From: Firmicutes bacterium UBA7510 | GTDB lineage: Bacteria > Bacillota > Clostridia > Tissierellales > Sedimentibacteraceae | Direction: 5' to 3' | NCBI GenBank assembly: GCA_002479485.1 | Contig: DLNM01000050.1 | Span: forward strand, 13,035-77,034 | DNA length: 64,000 nucleotides | Shown: one piece after another, positions 16,097 through 24,437 of the stretch | Numbering within the stretch: the first letter of the stretch is position 1 | How the letters are laid out: every line of letters starts with the position of its first letter | Program-made: the position numbers and the translations under genes | Notes under the pieces: generated by a model | The model's database searches: none | What the model was told of the DNA's origin: nothing | What the model saw: only the letters and a program-made list of their open reading frames with translations

Positions 16097-17137
16097 TCAT
16101 AATCTATCTATTATATCCTCAACAGCTCTAATTACTTCATGAATATCTTTTTCTTCAACTCCATAATGGGTAATCATTCTAAAAGATGTTCTAGAAATCT
16201 TTTTAGCTTTAATACCCTTTTGCAATAATTTCTCAAGAAAATTGTCAATTGAGATTGGCAATTCTTCAACTGAACCAGTAATTATATTTGTGTGAATTCT
16301 AGATGTCTCTACTTTCAATCTATTAATTTTTGACAAACCATTACCTAAAATCTGTGCATGTTTATGATCAATTTCAAGCTGCGGTAACATCGTATTTAAC
16401 GCTACAATTCCAGGTGCTGCTAAAAAACCAGCTTGCCTGTACCCACCACCTATTCTTTGTTTCATCCATCTTGCCTTTGCAATAAAATCTTTATTCCCAG
16501 CAAGTATTGCTCCAAATGGTGCAGCGAGACCCTTCGTTAAAGCAAACATAACAGTGTCCACATTCTTCACAATCTCTTTAACAGAGGTTTTAGAAGCAAC
16601 TGCTGCATTAAATATTCTTGCACCATCTAAATGAACAGGTATGCAATTTTTTTTTGCTAAATCACAAACAGCATTTATGTTATCTAATGGCACTATAAAT
16701 CCTGCATTTAAGTTGTTTGTGTTTTCTATACATATTAGTGAAGTCCTGGCATTCTGTATACCTCTTACTTGAATTAACTCTTCCATTTTCTTAATATCAT
16801 AGACCCCATGTGGCACTTCAATAGACCTAGTCTGTACTTGTGATAAAGCAGCAAGTGCTCCGACCTCTAAGCTATAAATATGTGAGGTATCACCTACAAT
16901 TACTTCTTCTCCACGATTTGTTAGAGCCATAACTGCAATTTGGTTGCCCATAGTTCCTGAAGTAACAAACAATGCATCTTCTTTTCCCAGTATATCTGCC
17001 GACATTATTTCTAGTTGTCTTACAGTAGGATCTTCTCCCATAATATCGTCACCAACTACGGCTTTGTACATTGCATCTCTCATTTCTTGAGAAGGCTGCG
17101 TTACAGTATCTGAGCGAAGATCAATGAACTTTTTCAT
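16097..17137 (-). CDS. ltaE: Low-specificity L-threonine aldolase / beta-hydroxy-amino-acid aldolase
   Basis: A 346-residue PLP enzyme of the threonine aldolase family: DLRSDTVTQPSQEM at the start, EDPTVRQLE, a VHLDGARIFNA strand with the PLP-pairing Asp, and PLP lysine K202 in FALTKGLAAPFGA. Members split L-threonine or L-allo-threonine to glycine and acetaldehyde, and some cut 3-hydroxyaspartate to glycine and glyoxylate. As the first gene of the operon, followed by a glyoxylate-type aminotransferase, it may supply or consume glycine/glyoxylate. Ribosome site AGGAGGTGATG lies just before the ATG. Confidence 0.9.
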   Translation of the reverse strand: MKKFIDLRSDTVTQPSQEMRDAMYKAVVGDDIMGEDPTVRQLEIMSADILGKEDALFVTSGTMGNQIAVMALTNRGEEVIVGDTSHIYSLEVGALAALSQVQTRSIEVPHGVYDIKKMEELIQVRGIQNARTSLICIENTNNLNAGFIVPLDNINAVCDLAKKNCIPVHLDGARIFNAAVASKTSVKEIVKNVDTVMFALTKGLAAPFGAILAGNKDFIAKARWMKQRIGGGYRQAGFLAAPGIVALNTMLPQLEIDHKHAQILGNGLSKINRLKVETSRIHTNIITGSVEELPISIDNFLEKLLQKGIKAKKISRTSFRMITHYGVEEKDIHEVIRAVEDIIDRL

Positions 17138-17229
17138 ATCATCACCTCCTACTTATGATTTAAATACTTCATTTATAAACTTAAACTTTTAATCTTTGTA
17201 TTGTTTTTAACAATGCTATTATACATAAA

Positions 17230-17244
17230 GCAAGAACCATGCCA
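17230..17244 (-). promoter_or_regulatory. Sigma-54 promoter of the catabolic operon
   Basis: On the minus strand TGGCATGGTTCTTGC keeps the GG(-24)-N10-GC(-12) spacing of sigma-54 promoters. It is ~93 bp before the threonine aldolase start and downstream of three palindromic activator sites and of the gene for a sigma-54 activator. Confidence 0.85.
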
Positions 17245-17301
17245 AAGTTCAACATGGTTCTTATCAAGTGATTTGAATGTACTGTTTATGTATTATATAT
17301 T

Positions 17302-17364
17302 TGAAACATTTATGTTTCATATTCTGCAACGCAATTGTTTCTAAACTGAAACATTTACGTTGCA
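17302..17364. promoter_or_regulatory. Three palindromic enhancer sites for the PrpR-type activator
   Basis: Three 18-bp sites of the form TG(A/C)AAC-N6-GTT(T/G)C(A/T) begin at 17302, 17325 and 17347. The first, TGAAAC-ATTTAT-GTTTCA, is a perfect palindrome in its arms. Spacing of 23 and 22 bp puts them about two helical turns apart. They lie 58-120 bp upstream of the sigma-54 promoter, the normal place for an upstream activating sequence. Confidence 0.75.
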
Positions 17365-17377
17365 TATGCTAGACTAA

Positions 17378-19321
17378 TTATTGTCGCGACGCATCTAAGT
17401 TGTATTTCTTCATTTTTCTCCATAGGGTGGTTCTAGATATACCAAGTGCTTTTGCAGTAAAATTAATTACACCCATATTATCCTCTAAAGCATTTATTAT
17501 GGCTTCTTTCTCAGAACTATATAGCGTCTTATAGTCCTCTGATTTAATATTGTTTTTGTTAAGTATCAACTGATTATCTAATTGGTATATAGTTGTATCA
17601 CTTTTAACATTATCCGCTACAATAAAGTTGTCCTTAATATCATTCAGTTCAATATGTGAATGTTTTGCAACAACTATCAATCTTTCAACAAAATTTCTTA
17701 GTTCTCTAACATTGCCAGGCCAACTATATAAACTTAAATATTGCATTGCATCCTCACTAAGAGTAATCGCAGGCTTACCTAATTTGAGACTGTAATATTG
17801 AATAAAATGCTCTATTAGATATGGGATATCTTCATATCTTTTCCTTAAAGGAGGAATCACTATTTTCAAAACATTAAGTCTATAAAATAAATCTTCTCTA
17901 AATTTTCTTTCTACAACTAAATCTTGAAGATTTTTGTTTGTTGCGGCTATAACCCTTACTTCTATAGGAATTACTTTGTTATCTCCTATCCTCCTAACTT
18001 GCTTTTCCTGAAGTACTCTTAATAATCTTCCTTGAATCAAAGGATTCATTTCACTTATTTCATCCAAGAATATGGTACCTCTATGGGCTAGTTCAAATAA
18101 ACCTCTTTTACCATTTTTGTCTGCCCCAGTAAAAGAACCTGGCGCATAGCCAAAAAGCTCTGATTCAAGTAGGTTTTCAGGAAGTGCAGCACAGTTAACT
18201 GCTACAAATGGTCCTTTTGCTTGGTTACTATAATTGTGAATACTTTGAGCCATGACTTCCTTACCAGTGCCTGTTTCACCCTCTATTAAAATTGTTGAAT
18301 TTACCTTTGCATATTCTTTACCTATTCTTATAGCTTCTTTAGATTCTTTGCTGCCTCCTAAAATATCCTTGAAAGTATATTTAGCATATAACCCAGTAGT
18401 ATAAATCTCTCTTCTGATTTTTTCTTCCATCCTTTGAATGCTATTTACATCCTGCAGCATTGAGATAGCAGCCACTACTTCATCATTTATTTTTATAGGT
18501 ATATTGGATACCATTATTTTTTTTTCGCGAATATTTTTAATGACCTCCATTTCGCCAATTCCACTGTACAATATATCAGTAAGTTCAAGCTCAGGGATTA
18601 CATTATCTATATGTTTTCCAATAATATCTTTACCACTTATCTGCAATAATTTTTCAGCTGTTGAGTTAAAAATATTTAAGTATCCATCTTTATCAACAGA
18701 TATAATACCATCTCTAGAGTTTTCTACTATAGTTCTAAACCTTTGCCCTCTTTTATTCTCCTCACGAGTAGCTATTGCTACTCGTCTTGCTTCCTCGATT
18801 GCACTAATTATAGCTTCTCTTCCAGTTTTTATAACGACCGTTTTGATACCATATTTAAGTCCATATCGAGCAACAACACCACCACCGATTACTACTTTGA
18901 TTCCTTTACTTGAAATATTAGACATTTTTTCTTCAACTTCTTTTTCATTAGTAACCTGAATTATCTCGCATTTTATTCCCGATACTTTTATAAAACTTTC
19001 ACTTGCAGTAATCATATTATTAAAAGCTATTATAGCAATATTTTCGCAAACCTTTTCCGCTTCCTTTACAGCATTGAATATATCTATTACTGTTATTGGA
19101 ATCGGTACAGTGGGTATATTTAAGCCACCATTACTTAACAGAATCTGTGTCCCACCTCTTGCAATAATTACATCATAACCCTTTACTTCATACTCTTTCG
19201 CTAAATCAAGACCACTCTCCATGGAACCTTCAATTACATGAATATTTTCGTGAAATTCAGAAGCCACTGACTCAGCCACTTTTACCAATTCTTTTGGAAT
19301 TATTATTGCAATCCTAACCAT
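17378..19321 (-). CDS. PrpR-type sigma-54-dependent activator
   Basis: A 647-residue regulator. Residues 1-~185 are a PrpR_N sensory domain (sugar-binding-like; VIIARGGTQILLSNG is typical). Residues ~200-300 are a PAS domain. Residues ~315-550 are the AAA+ sigma-54 domain with GETGTGKE (Walker A), GSFTGA in place of GAFTGA, FLDEISEM (Walker B) and a GNVRELRN motif. The C-terminus is a Fis-type HTH (GISRTTLWRKMKKYNL). It is directly upstream of a sigma-54 promoter and palindromic sites, so it surely controls that operon. PrpR_N domains bind organic acids, and the inducer is likely the operon substrate. Confidence 0.93.
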   Translation of the reverse strand: MVRIAIIIPKELVKVAESVASEFHENIHVIEGSMESGLDLAKEYEVKGYDVIIARGGTQILLSNGGLNIPTVPIPITVIDIFNAVKEAEKVCENIAIIAFNNMITASESFIKVSGIKCEIIQVTNEKEVEEKMSNISSKGIKVVIGGGVVARYGLKYGIKTVVIKTGREAIISAIEEARRVAIATREENKRGQRFRTIVENSRDGIISVDKDGYLNIFNSTAEKLLQISGKDIIGKHIDNVIPELELTDILYSGIGEMEVIKNIREKKIMVSNIPIKINDEVVAAISMLQDVNSIQRMEEKIRREIYTTGLYAKYTFKDILGGSKESKEAIRIGKEYAKVNSTILIEGETGTGKEVMAQSIHNYSNQAKGPFVAVNCAALPENLLESELFGYAPGSFTGADKNGKRGLFELAHRGTIFLDEISEMNPLIQGRLLRVLQEKQVRRIGDNKVIPIEVRVIAATNKNLQDLVVERKFREDLFYRLNVLKIVIPPLRKRYEDIPYLIEHFIQYYSLKLGKPAITLSEDAMQYLSLYSWPGNVRELRNFVERLIVVAKHSHIELNDIKDNFIVADNVKSDTTIYQLDNQLILNKNNIKSEDYKTLYSSEKEAIINALEDNMGVINFTAKALGISRTTLWRKMKKYNLDASRQ

Positions 19322-19402
19322 AGAAACCTCCTAAAATTCCGCAAAACTTACTTTATATTGACAATTACCAATCTGCAAGATAACCCCTAGGTCTGGTATT
19401 CT

Positions 19403-19852
19403 TTATATCTCTAAAGAATACTTATAAGCAGCTTCGATGGGATTATCATAATACTCTTCTACTTTGCTAATAATTTTATACCCAAAGTATTTAAATACTT
19501 TTTGCATTTTTATATTTGATTCTCTAGTTTCAGCTTTAAATATATGCATGTCATCTTTTAACATTTCATCAATGATATACTGCATCAACATATGAGCATA
19601 CCCTTTGTTTCTATAATCTGGATGGGTTCCTATACTCATAATTTTAATATAGTCATTTTCACCTTTCCAATTATATATAGCAATATGAGCTATTATAATA
19701 TTATTTTCTTTGATAGCAAAAACAAAAGTTCTTTCATCTTCTAAAAGTTCAATCCAATCTTCCCGTTTTTCATAATCATCTGGAAAACAAATTGTTAGTG
19801 ATTTAAGAAAATCCTCTAAATCCTTTATCGTAAGTCTTACTATATTTTCCAT
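19403..19852 (-). CDS. GNAT family N-acetyltransferase
   Basis: A 149-residue GNAT protein. The acetyl-CoA loop region reads IMSIGTHPDYRNKGYAHMLM (the R/Q-x-x-G-x-G/A signature), followed by FKAETRESNIKMQKVFKYFG, the usual late alpha-helix and FGF-like end. The start is placed at the ATG at 19852, preceded by AAAGGAGGATG, not at an upstream ATG lacking a ribosome site. Substrate is unknown, and its neighbours are unrelated. Confidence 0.88.
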   Translation of the reverse strand: MENIVRLTIKDLEDFLKSLTICFPDDYEKREDWIELLEDERTFVFAIKENNIIIAHIAIYNWKGENDYIKIMSIGTHPDYRNKGYAHMLMQYIIDEMLKDDMHIFKAETRESNIKMQKVFKYFGYKIISKVEEYYDNPIEAAYKYSLEI

Positions 19853-19947
19853 GACATCCTCCTTTTTTATATAAATAAATATATTTATGTTACCTTCAAC
19901 AGTGTTAATAAACATATTTTAGAGTTGCTCCGACTGCAAATATTACG

Positions 19948-20038
19948 GACAATAAGGGATGGAGAAGTTTGTCATATTTTACTTTAATAAGTTACATTTT
20001 ACTTAAATTAGTCGACAAATTTCTCCGTCCCCATTGTC
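19948..20038. repeat. GGGGACGG-type hairpin repeat, copy D
   Basis: The 414-bp gap at 19916-20329 contains no gene. Its main feature is a large imperfect inverted repeat: GACAATAAGGGATGGAGAAG at the left pairs with CTCCGTCCCCATTGTC at the right, around an AT-rich centre of about 40 bp. It shares the GGGGACGGAGA core with copies at 31831, 32305 and 32752. The form resembles REP-type or MITE-like intergenic repeats of clostridia. Confidence 0.6.
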
Positions 20039-20265
20039 AGTCTATATTACTATATATTTTATTTTATTGCAATAAAAAGCAACATTTCTGATAATATCAA
20101 TTTATATATGAACTATATTATGAGTGTATGTGTTATTAGTGATTTCATCACCTTGTCATAAGCGATCGGACAGTTCTATCTATTAATAAATCAAGTAAAC
20201 AGACAATTTATGCTATGTAATAATGTATAGATAAAAATTAAAACCAAAGTATATCTAAAAACAAT

Positions 20266-20301
20266 AAAGGCAAATAATTGCCTTAAACAATATTTGCCTT
20301 T
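20266..20301 (-). terminator. Terminator after the small GNAT gene
   Basis: An 11-bp perfect stem (AAAGGCAAATA / TATTTGCCTTT) lies 28 bp past the stop of the gene at 20330 and is followed on the minus strand by ATTGTTTTTA. Confidence 0.65.
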
Positions 20302-20329
20302 ATTTTGCCAAAATAATATTTTTTTTTAA

Positions 20330-20584
20330 CTATTTTATCTTTTCCATTTGTGCTTTTGCATAAGGGCAAATAGGAATTACTTTTTTATTTTCTTTCTTTG
20401 CCCAATCAAGAAGTTCTTTTAGCAATAATTTTCCAACACCTTGGCCACTTAGTTCATTCGATACGTAGGTGTGATCAATTATTATAGTATTATCATCGGA
20501 AGATACAAATGTCATTTCTGCCAATGGATTCTCCTCTAAATCCCCTACATAAAAACTTTTAGTTCCTTTTTTTACTTCTATCAT
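20330..20584 (-). CDS. Small GNAT (YjdJ-type) acetyltransferase
   Basis: An 84-residue single-domain protein of the YjdJ/GCN5-like mini-GNAT family. Typical stretches are DHTYVSNELSGQGVGKLLL, with the compact acetyl-CoA loop, and VIPICPYAKAQMEK, where relatives have a conserved CPF/CPY motif. It is at the short end of the family, which usually has ~90 residues, so a few C-terminal residues may have been lost. AGGAGGT precedes the ATG. Biological role is unknown. Confidence 0.88.
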   Translation of the reverse strand: MIEVKKGTKSFYVGDLEENPLAEMTFVSSDDNTIIIDHTYVSNELSGQGVGKLLLKELLDWAKKENKKVIPICPYAKAQMEKIK

Positions 20585-20638
20585 CGTAACCTCCTAACCT
20601 ATTATTATATAATCATTTATTCATTTTTAATCATTCTA

Positions 20639-21478
20639 TTAATAATCAACCTTTTCTTTTAAGAAATTTCCGCTACTTAACTCTTTAAAGGCTAAATCTA
20701 GTTCTTCTTTAGTATTCATAACTATTGGTCCACCCCAAGATATAGGTTCTTCTAATTTATCCGAGCTTATAAATAAAATCTGTACATCCTCATCAAGAGA
20801 TTCTATTTCCAATAAATTTCCATCAGTTAGTTTAACTGCTGTCTTTTCATTTATTATTTCTCCTGCTATCATAGCATCTCCTAATAATAAAAATACCATT
20901 ACAGATTTTTCATTCTCAGTTTCAATAGTAAATTTATTATTTGCATTTAATGTTATATGATAATAATCAAGCGGCAAATATTTCCCCATAAAACCTTTAT
21001 GCTCTTTATATTGACCACTTATAAGTCTTAAATTTCCTCCATCTATAGGAATTTCCTTAATTTCAGCTTTCCTTATGCTGTGGTATTCTGGTGGAGCCAT
21101 TTTGTATTTACTCGGCATATTTAGCCAAAGTTGAACGCCAAGAAGTCTATCAGAAGCAGGTAGTTTTTCTTCATGTAGGATTCCTGACCCTGCTGTCATC
21201 CATTGAACTTCTCCATCTGTAATTTTGTCTTCATTTCCTAAACTATCTTTATGAACCATATTTCCATTTACTATAAGGCTTATAGTCTCTATACCTCTAT
21301 GAGGATGCATTGGAAAGCCTTTTATATATTCTTCCGGGTTTGTACTATCGAAGGAATCTAACATTAGTATAGGGTCATAAGTTTTAACAGTATTATTACC
21401 TAAAACTCTAACCAAGTTCACACCTGCTCCATCTGTAGTTCTAAATCCTCTAACTTTTTCTTTTACCATTCTTTTCAT
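20639..21478 (-). CDS. Pirin family protein
   Basis: A 279-residue bicupin pirin. The N-terminal cupin keeps the metal-binding pattern: PMHPHRGIETISLIVNG with two His, then an HEEK motif with another His and Glu. Bacterial pirins of this kind have quercetinase-like activity or moderate central metabolism and stress. Its start overlaps the 3' end of the marR gene by 29 nt, with GGAGG inside marR, so both are translated from one message. MarR-pirin pairs commonly respond to phenolic or oxidative stress; that role here is inferred. Confidence 0.92.
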   Translation of the reverse strand: MKRMVKEKVRGFRTTDGAGVNLVRVLGNNTVKTYDPILMLDSFDSTNPEEYIKGFPMHPHRGIETISLIVNGNMVHKDSLGNEDKITDGEVQWMTAGSGILHEEKLPASDRLLGVQLWLNMPSKYKMAPPEYHSIRKAEIKEIPIDGGNLRLISGQYKEHKGFMGKYLPLDYYHITLNANNKFTIETENEKSVMVFLLLGDAMIAGEIINEKTAVKLTDGNLLEIESLDEDVQILFISSDKLEEPISWGGPIVMNTKEELDLAFKELSSGNFLKEKVDY

Positions 21479-21896
21479 AATCTATACCTCCAAATTTTCT
21501 CATATAATTTAGTATTACTTCCTGCTCTTCTTTGTTCCAAACATTTATCATAGAAATAATAATATCTTCATTTTCTGGATAGATAATATCCATAAGCTCT
21601 TTACCTTTTTGTGTAATTTGTAGAATGAATCTTCTCTTGTCACTCTCATCATTACTTTTTTGTAAAAAACCTTCCTTCTCTAAATTCTTCACTATAACAG
21701 GTATAGTTCCACTAGTACTCAGTATTTTATCTTGAACCTCGCCAACAGATAGTTCTCCCTTATGGTAAAGAGCTTCTAATACAGCAAACTGACCGCTAGT
21801 TAAACCATATTTCGTATAAACTTTATTAGTAGCTCTATTTATCTTATTTAGAGCTCTGCTCATTCCTATAAATATCTTAAGTTCTATCTTTTCCAT
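21450..21896 (-). CDS. MarR family transcriptional regulator
   Basis: A 148-residue MarR protein with the winged-helix pattern GLTSGQFAVLEALYHKGELS, then GTIPVIVKNLEKEGFLQ (recognition helix) and the wing DKRRFILQITQKGKEL. It represses in the absence of its ligand in most relatives. Two matching palindromes lie 39-70 bp upstream of its start, which suggests autorepression of marR-pirin. It is of the OhrR/HosA size class but has no N-terminal reactive Cys, so a small-molecule ligand is more likely than peroxide. Confidence 0.93.
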   Translation of the reverse strand: MEKIELKIFIGMSRALNKINRATNKVYTKYGLTSGQFAVLEALYHKGELSVGEVQDKILSTSGTIPVIVKNLEKEGFLQKSNDESDKRRFILQITQKGKELMDIIYPENEDIIISMINVWNKEEQEVILNYMRKFGGIDYEKNGKRKS

Positions 21897-21934
21897 ATCT
21901 CACCTTTTTTAAATAATTTTATCACAATTAATAT

Positions 21935-21966
21935 CTCTAATTAGATGTAATTTACTCTAACTAGAG
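21935..21966. promoter_or_regulatory. Paired MarR operators
   Basis: CTCTAATTAGAT at 21935 and CTCTAACTAGAG at 21955 are two copies of a 5-2-5 palindrome with centres 20 bp apart, two helical turns. Together they sit within a longer inverted repeat bounded by AATATCTCTA and TAGAGATATT. The position, just upstream of marR, fits a cooperatively bound operator. Confidence 0.7.
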
Positions 21967-22152
21967 ATATTAATCAAGTCTTTTTTTATTAAAATTATAT
22001 AATTTATTTATTTAAAACAAATGCTTAAATTATTAATAAATATATAGTTAGATTAGCATCTTTAAAATTTGTGCATATGATGATTGTAATCTAATGTAGA
22101 TACCAACAACTGTCTAATGCTTCAGCATAATATATTCCGGGGAGGTTTGTAA

Positions 22153-22836
22153 ATGAGTAAACCGAGATGCTTTGCTACTATCAATATGCGAGAAATTAAT
22201 TGTACATTGAAATATGATAATATTGAAATACTGACACTTAATATTAAATATCCAATAATAAATATTAGTAATAATCCACGAGCAGAAGAAAATATAAATA
22301 ATCAGATTAGCATGCAAGTTAATGAATACATCGAATATGCCTCAAACACACTTTATAATCAGGCTATGAATACCTATGCGAATTCACTGAAAAATAATTT
22401 TCCTTTTCATAGCTATGAAGCTTATATGGTATATACAATAACTTATAATGACAACTGTTATTTAAGTCTGTATACAGACAAATATGAATACACGGGAGGG
22501 GCACATGGAAACACTATAAGAACTTCAAACACCTGGGAATTATGCACTGGACAAAATATTTATCTTTATTGCTTCTTTAAGCCTTATACAGATTACACCC
22601 ATATGTTGATACAGGAAATAATAGCACAAGCTGAAGAAAACTTAAAGGAAAATCAGTTTATTTACTTTGAAGACTACAAAAACCTAATTATAAAAAATTT
22701 TAATCCTCACAGTTTTTACATGTCACCTGACGGTATAACCATTTATTATCAGCAATATGATATAGCACCATACTCAACAGGTATAGTTGAATTCACAATT
22801 CCATATGCAAAAATAGGATGGTTGCCATCCTGTTAG
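22153..22836 (+). CDS. DUF4163/DUF3298 (RsiV-like) domain protein
   Basis: A 227-residue protein with the DUF4163 (PdaC-like) N-terminal part and DUF3298 C-terminal part found in RsiV and exported clostridial proteins. Family signs are ISLYTDKYEYTGGAHGNT-like sequence near residue 115 and DGITIYYQQYDIAPYSTG near the end. No signal peptide or membrane segment is visible at the N-terminus, which is unusual because most relatives are exported. In RsiV this fold binds lysozyme; that function is not implied here. AGGGGAGG-like site GGGGAGG precedes the ATG. Confidence 0.82.
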   Translation: MSKPRCFATINMREINCTLKYDNIEILTLNIKYPIINISNNPRAEENINNQISMQVNEYIEYASNTLYNQAMNTYANSLKNNFPFHSYEAYMVYTITYNDNCYLSLYTDKYEYTGGAHGNTIRTSNTWELCTGQNIYLYCFFKPYTDYTHMLIQEIIAQAEENLKENQFIYFEDYKNLIIKNFNPHSFYMSPDGITIYYQQYDIAPYSTGIVEFTIPYAKIGWLPSC

Positions 22837-22859
22837 CCACAAGTTTTTTAATGTTAGCA

Positions 22860-22920
22860 TTAGGTTCGTTGTCTAGTGCAAAATGGGACGATTCTCTTTT
22901 GCACTAGACAACAAGCCTAA
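22860..22920. repeat. Long hairpin in a 315-bp gene-free gap
   Basis: A perfect 16-bp stem (GTTGTCTAGTGCAAAA / TTTTGCACTAGACAAC) with a 13-nt loop, extended by outer TTAGG/CCTAA. The loop plus arm reads GGGACGATTCTCTTTTG, close to the GGGACGGTTCTTTTG core of RAYT-associated REP elements in Firmicutes. No T-run follows, so it is more likely a repeat than a terminator. The rest of 22837-23151 shows only a weak TACAGAAAT/ATTTCTGTA inverted repeat at 23004-23059. Confidence 0.6.
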
Positions 22921-23151
22921 TAACGATTTCTAATATGTTAACACACGTAATTGTACTATAACTGTGTTCACAAAAGCTATGTACACCGGACTTTTAAGAG
23001 AAATACAGAAATGAATTAAAATATCTATTTTACTAAACTATTTTTTGGTAATTTCTGTAAACAACATTTATGTTATTTCTTACTTATTAGCTAAACATAA
23101 TATTAAAGATACGTCTTAATTTCAAATAAGGATTCTAATCATTTCCTATAA

Positions 23152-23598
23152 TTATATATTTTCAATTCTCACTTTATTGTTTTGCAATATATTTATTATA
23201 TGTTCATAATCTTTTATATCAAATTTCTGTGCAATAATTTTTGATCCTGAGTTTCTTAAATAAGTAACCTTTACATAATCTGTTTTACTAATTTTAACCT
23301 TTTTTATCTCACTCCAAGAATATAATTCCCTTCCCCTAATATTCATAATCATACCTGTATCAGTAATACCTGGTTTCACCCAAATAAAAATGAATGTTGC
23401 AATCCCCAGTACACAGATTAAATAATGTATATATTCTTTTGTAGAATAAAATGTTAATAATACAAATCCAAATATTCCTAAAATAATTAATACTATTTCA
23501 AATATACTTTTCTTTGTTGGAACTTTTAACATTCGTATGTATGACCATTGCTTTATAATTATGCCAACGAACATAACTATTACAATAAAATTTGTCAT
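23152..23598 (-). CDS. Membrane protein with cytosolic PH-like domain (DUF5673-like)
   Basis: A 148-residue protein with three hydrophobic segments (~1-20, 32-50, 58-75) followed by a ~65-residue soluble tail. The tail starts GITDTGMIMNIRGRELYSWS and looks like the small PH/bPH-type domain of clostridial DUF5673 proteins (a WSEIKKVKI strand, then a hydrophobic C-terminal helix). Function is unknown. It stands alone on the minus strand with AAGGAG before its start. Confidence 0.6.
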   Translation of the reverse strand: MTNFIVIVMFVGIIIKQWSYIRMLKVPTKKSIFEIVLIILGIFGFVLLTFYSTKEYIHYLICVLGIATFIFIWVKPGITDTGMIMNIRGRELYSWSEIKKVKISKTDYVKVTYLRNSGSKIIAQKFDIKDYEHIINILQNNKVRIENI

Positions 23599-23736
23599 AT
23601 GCTTTATTCTCCTTCGATTATTATATAGTAAAATACAAATAACTTAATGAACACTTTTCTACCACTATGACTCTAAGTTTTATAAGTATTATGTCATTTT
23701 ATTTTGATTTTCTCTTATAAGTAAAATATGTAATAA

Positions 23737-23784
23737 ATAATACATATGATAATACATATGATAATACATAAGATAATACATATT
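23737..23784. repeat. Tandem 12-bp repeat, four units
   Basis: Four back-to-back units of ATAATACATATG, the last two diverged (ATAATACATAAG, ATAATACATATT). They end four bases before the stop codon of the acetyltransferase gene at 23788. Replication slippage is the likely origin. Confidence 0.85.
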
Positions 23785-23787
23785 ATC

Positions 23788-24315
23788 TCATATTAATTTT
23801 TCATATAGTTTAAACCAATCCAATCCGTAGTTTCCAAGTCCCAAATCAACAGTATCAATATATTTAAAACTACATTTTTCATACAATTTTATGGCAGGTA
23901 TATTTCCTTCATATACATCCAACCTAATTGATTTAACTTGTGACTTAATACTGTATTCATCAACAAATTCCATAAGTGCTTTGCCTACACCACATTTCAT
24001 GAATTTCGGATGAACAACAAATGTATGTATAACAAAAACATCTGAATAGTCAGACTCAAACCCCCATTTAGCATTATAATATTCTGGTTCAGGTTCATTA
24101 TTTAAAATAATAGAACCAATGATTTTTCCATTATGCTTTGCCACATAAAGATTGTCGTTTATGACTCCATCAATTGCATTTTGCCTTATAGGATATATAC
24201 CCTTTATCCATCCAGGATAATTTACTCCTTTTGCCATATAGTCATTTAAATCATTGTAAAGTTGTTCTAATTCATCAATATCATTTGCTTGTCCAAGTTC
24301 AATACTAATATCCAT
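23788..24315 (-). CDS. GNAT family N-acetyltransferase
   Basis: A 175-residue GNAT enzyme. IHTFVVHPKFMKCGVGKALM carries the acetyl-CoA-binding R/Q-x-x-G-x-G/A region (here KCGVGK), and IRLDVYEGNIPAIKLYEKCS is the conserved strand-helix that follows. The upstream part resembles acetyltransferases annotated in lincosamide or amino-acid modification, but the substrate cannot be assigned. The ATG at 24315, preceded by GGGAGG, was preferred over the frame's first ATG at 24360. Confidence 0.88.
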   Translation of the reverse strand: MDISIELGQANDIDELEQLYNDLNDYMAKGVNYPGWIKGIYPIRQNAIDGVINDNLYVAKHNGKIIGSIILNNEPEPEYYNAKWGFESDYSDVFVIHTFVVHPKFMKCGVGKALMEFVDEYSIKSQVKSIRLDVYEGNIPAIKLYEKCSFKYIDTVDLGLGNYGLDWFKLYEKLI

Positions 24316-24437
24316 ATATATCCTCCCAATAAATGTAAAATATAAATTTTGTTCCATCACAATAAATTGCTGATGTACCTTTTATAAAATATGCGTCGTA
24401 ACTTCAAATTTTATTTATCTCATCGGCAAACTAAAAT

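Noticed and set aside
17138..17229. Riboswitch in the operon leader
   Set aside because: The ~90-nt leader after the sigma-54 promoter shows no conserved aptamer motif or terminator.
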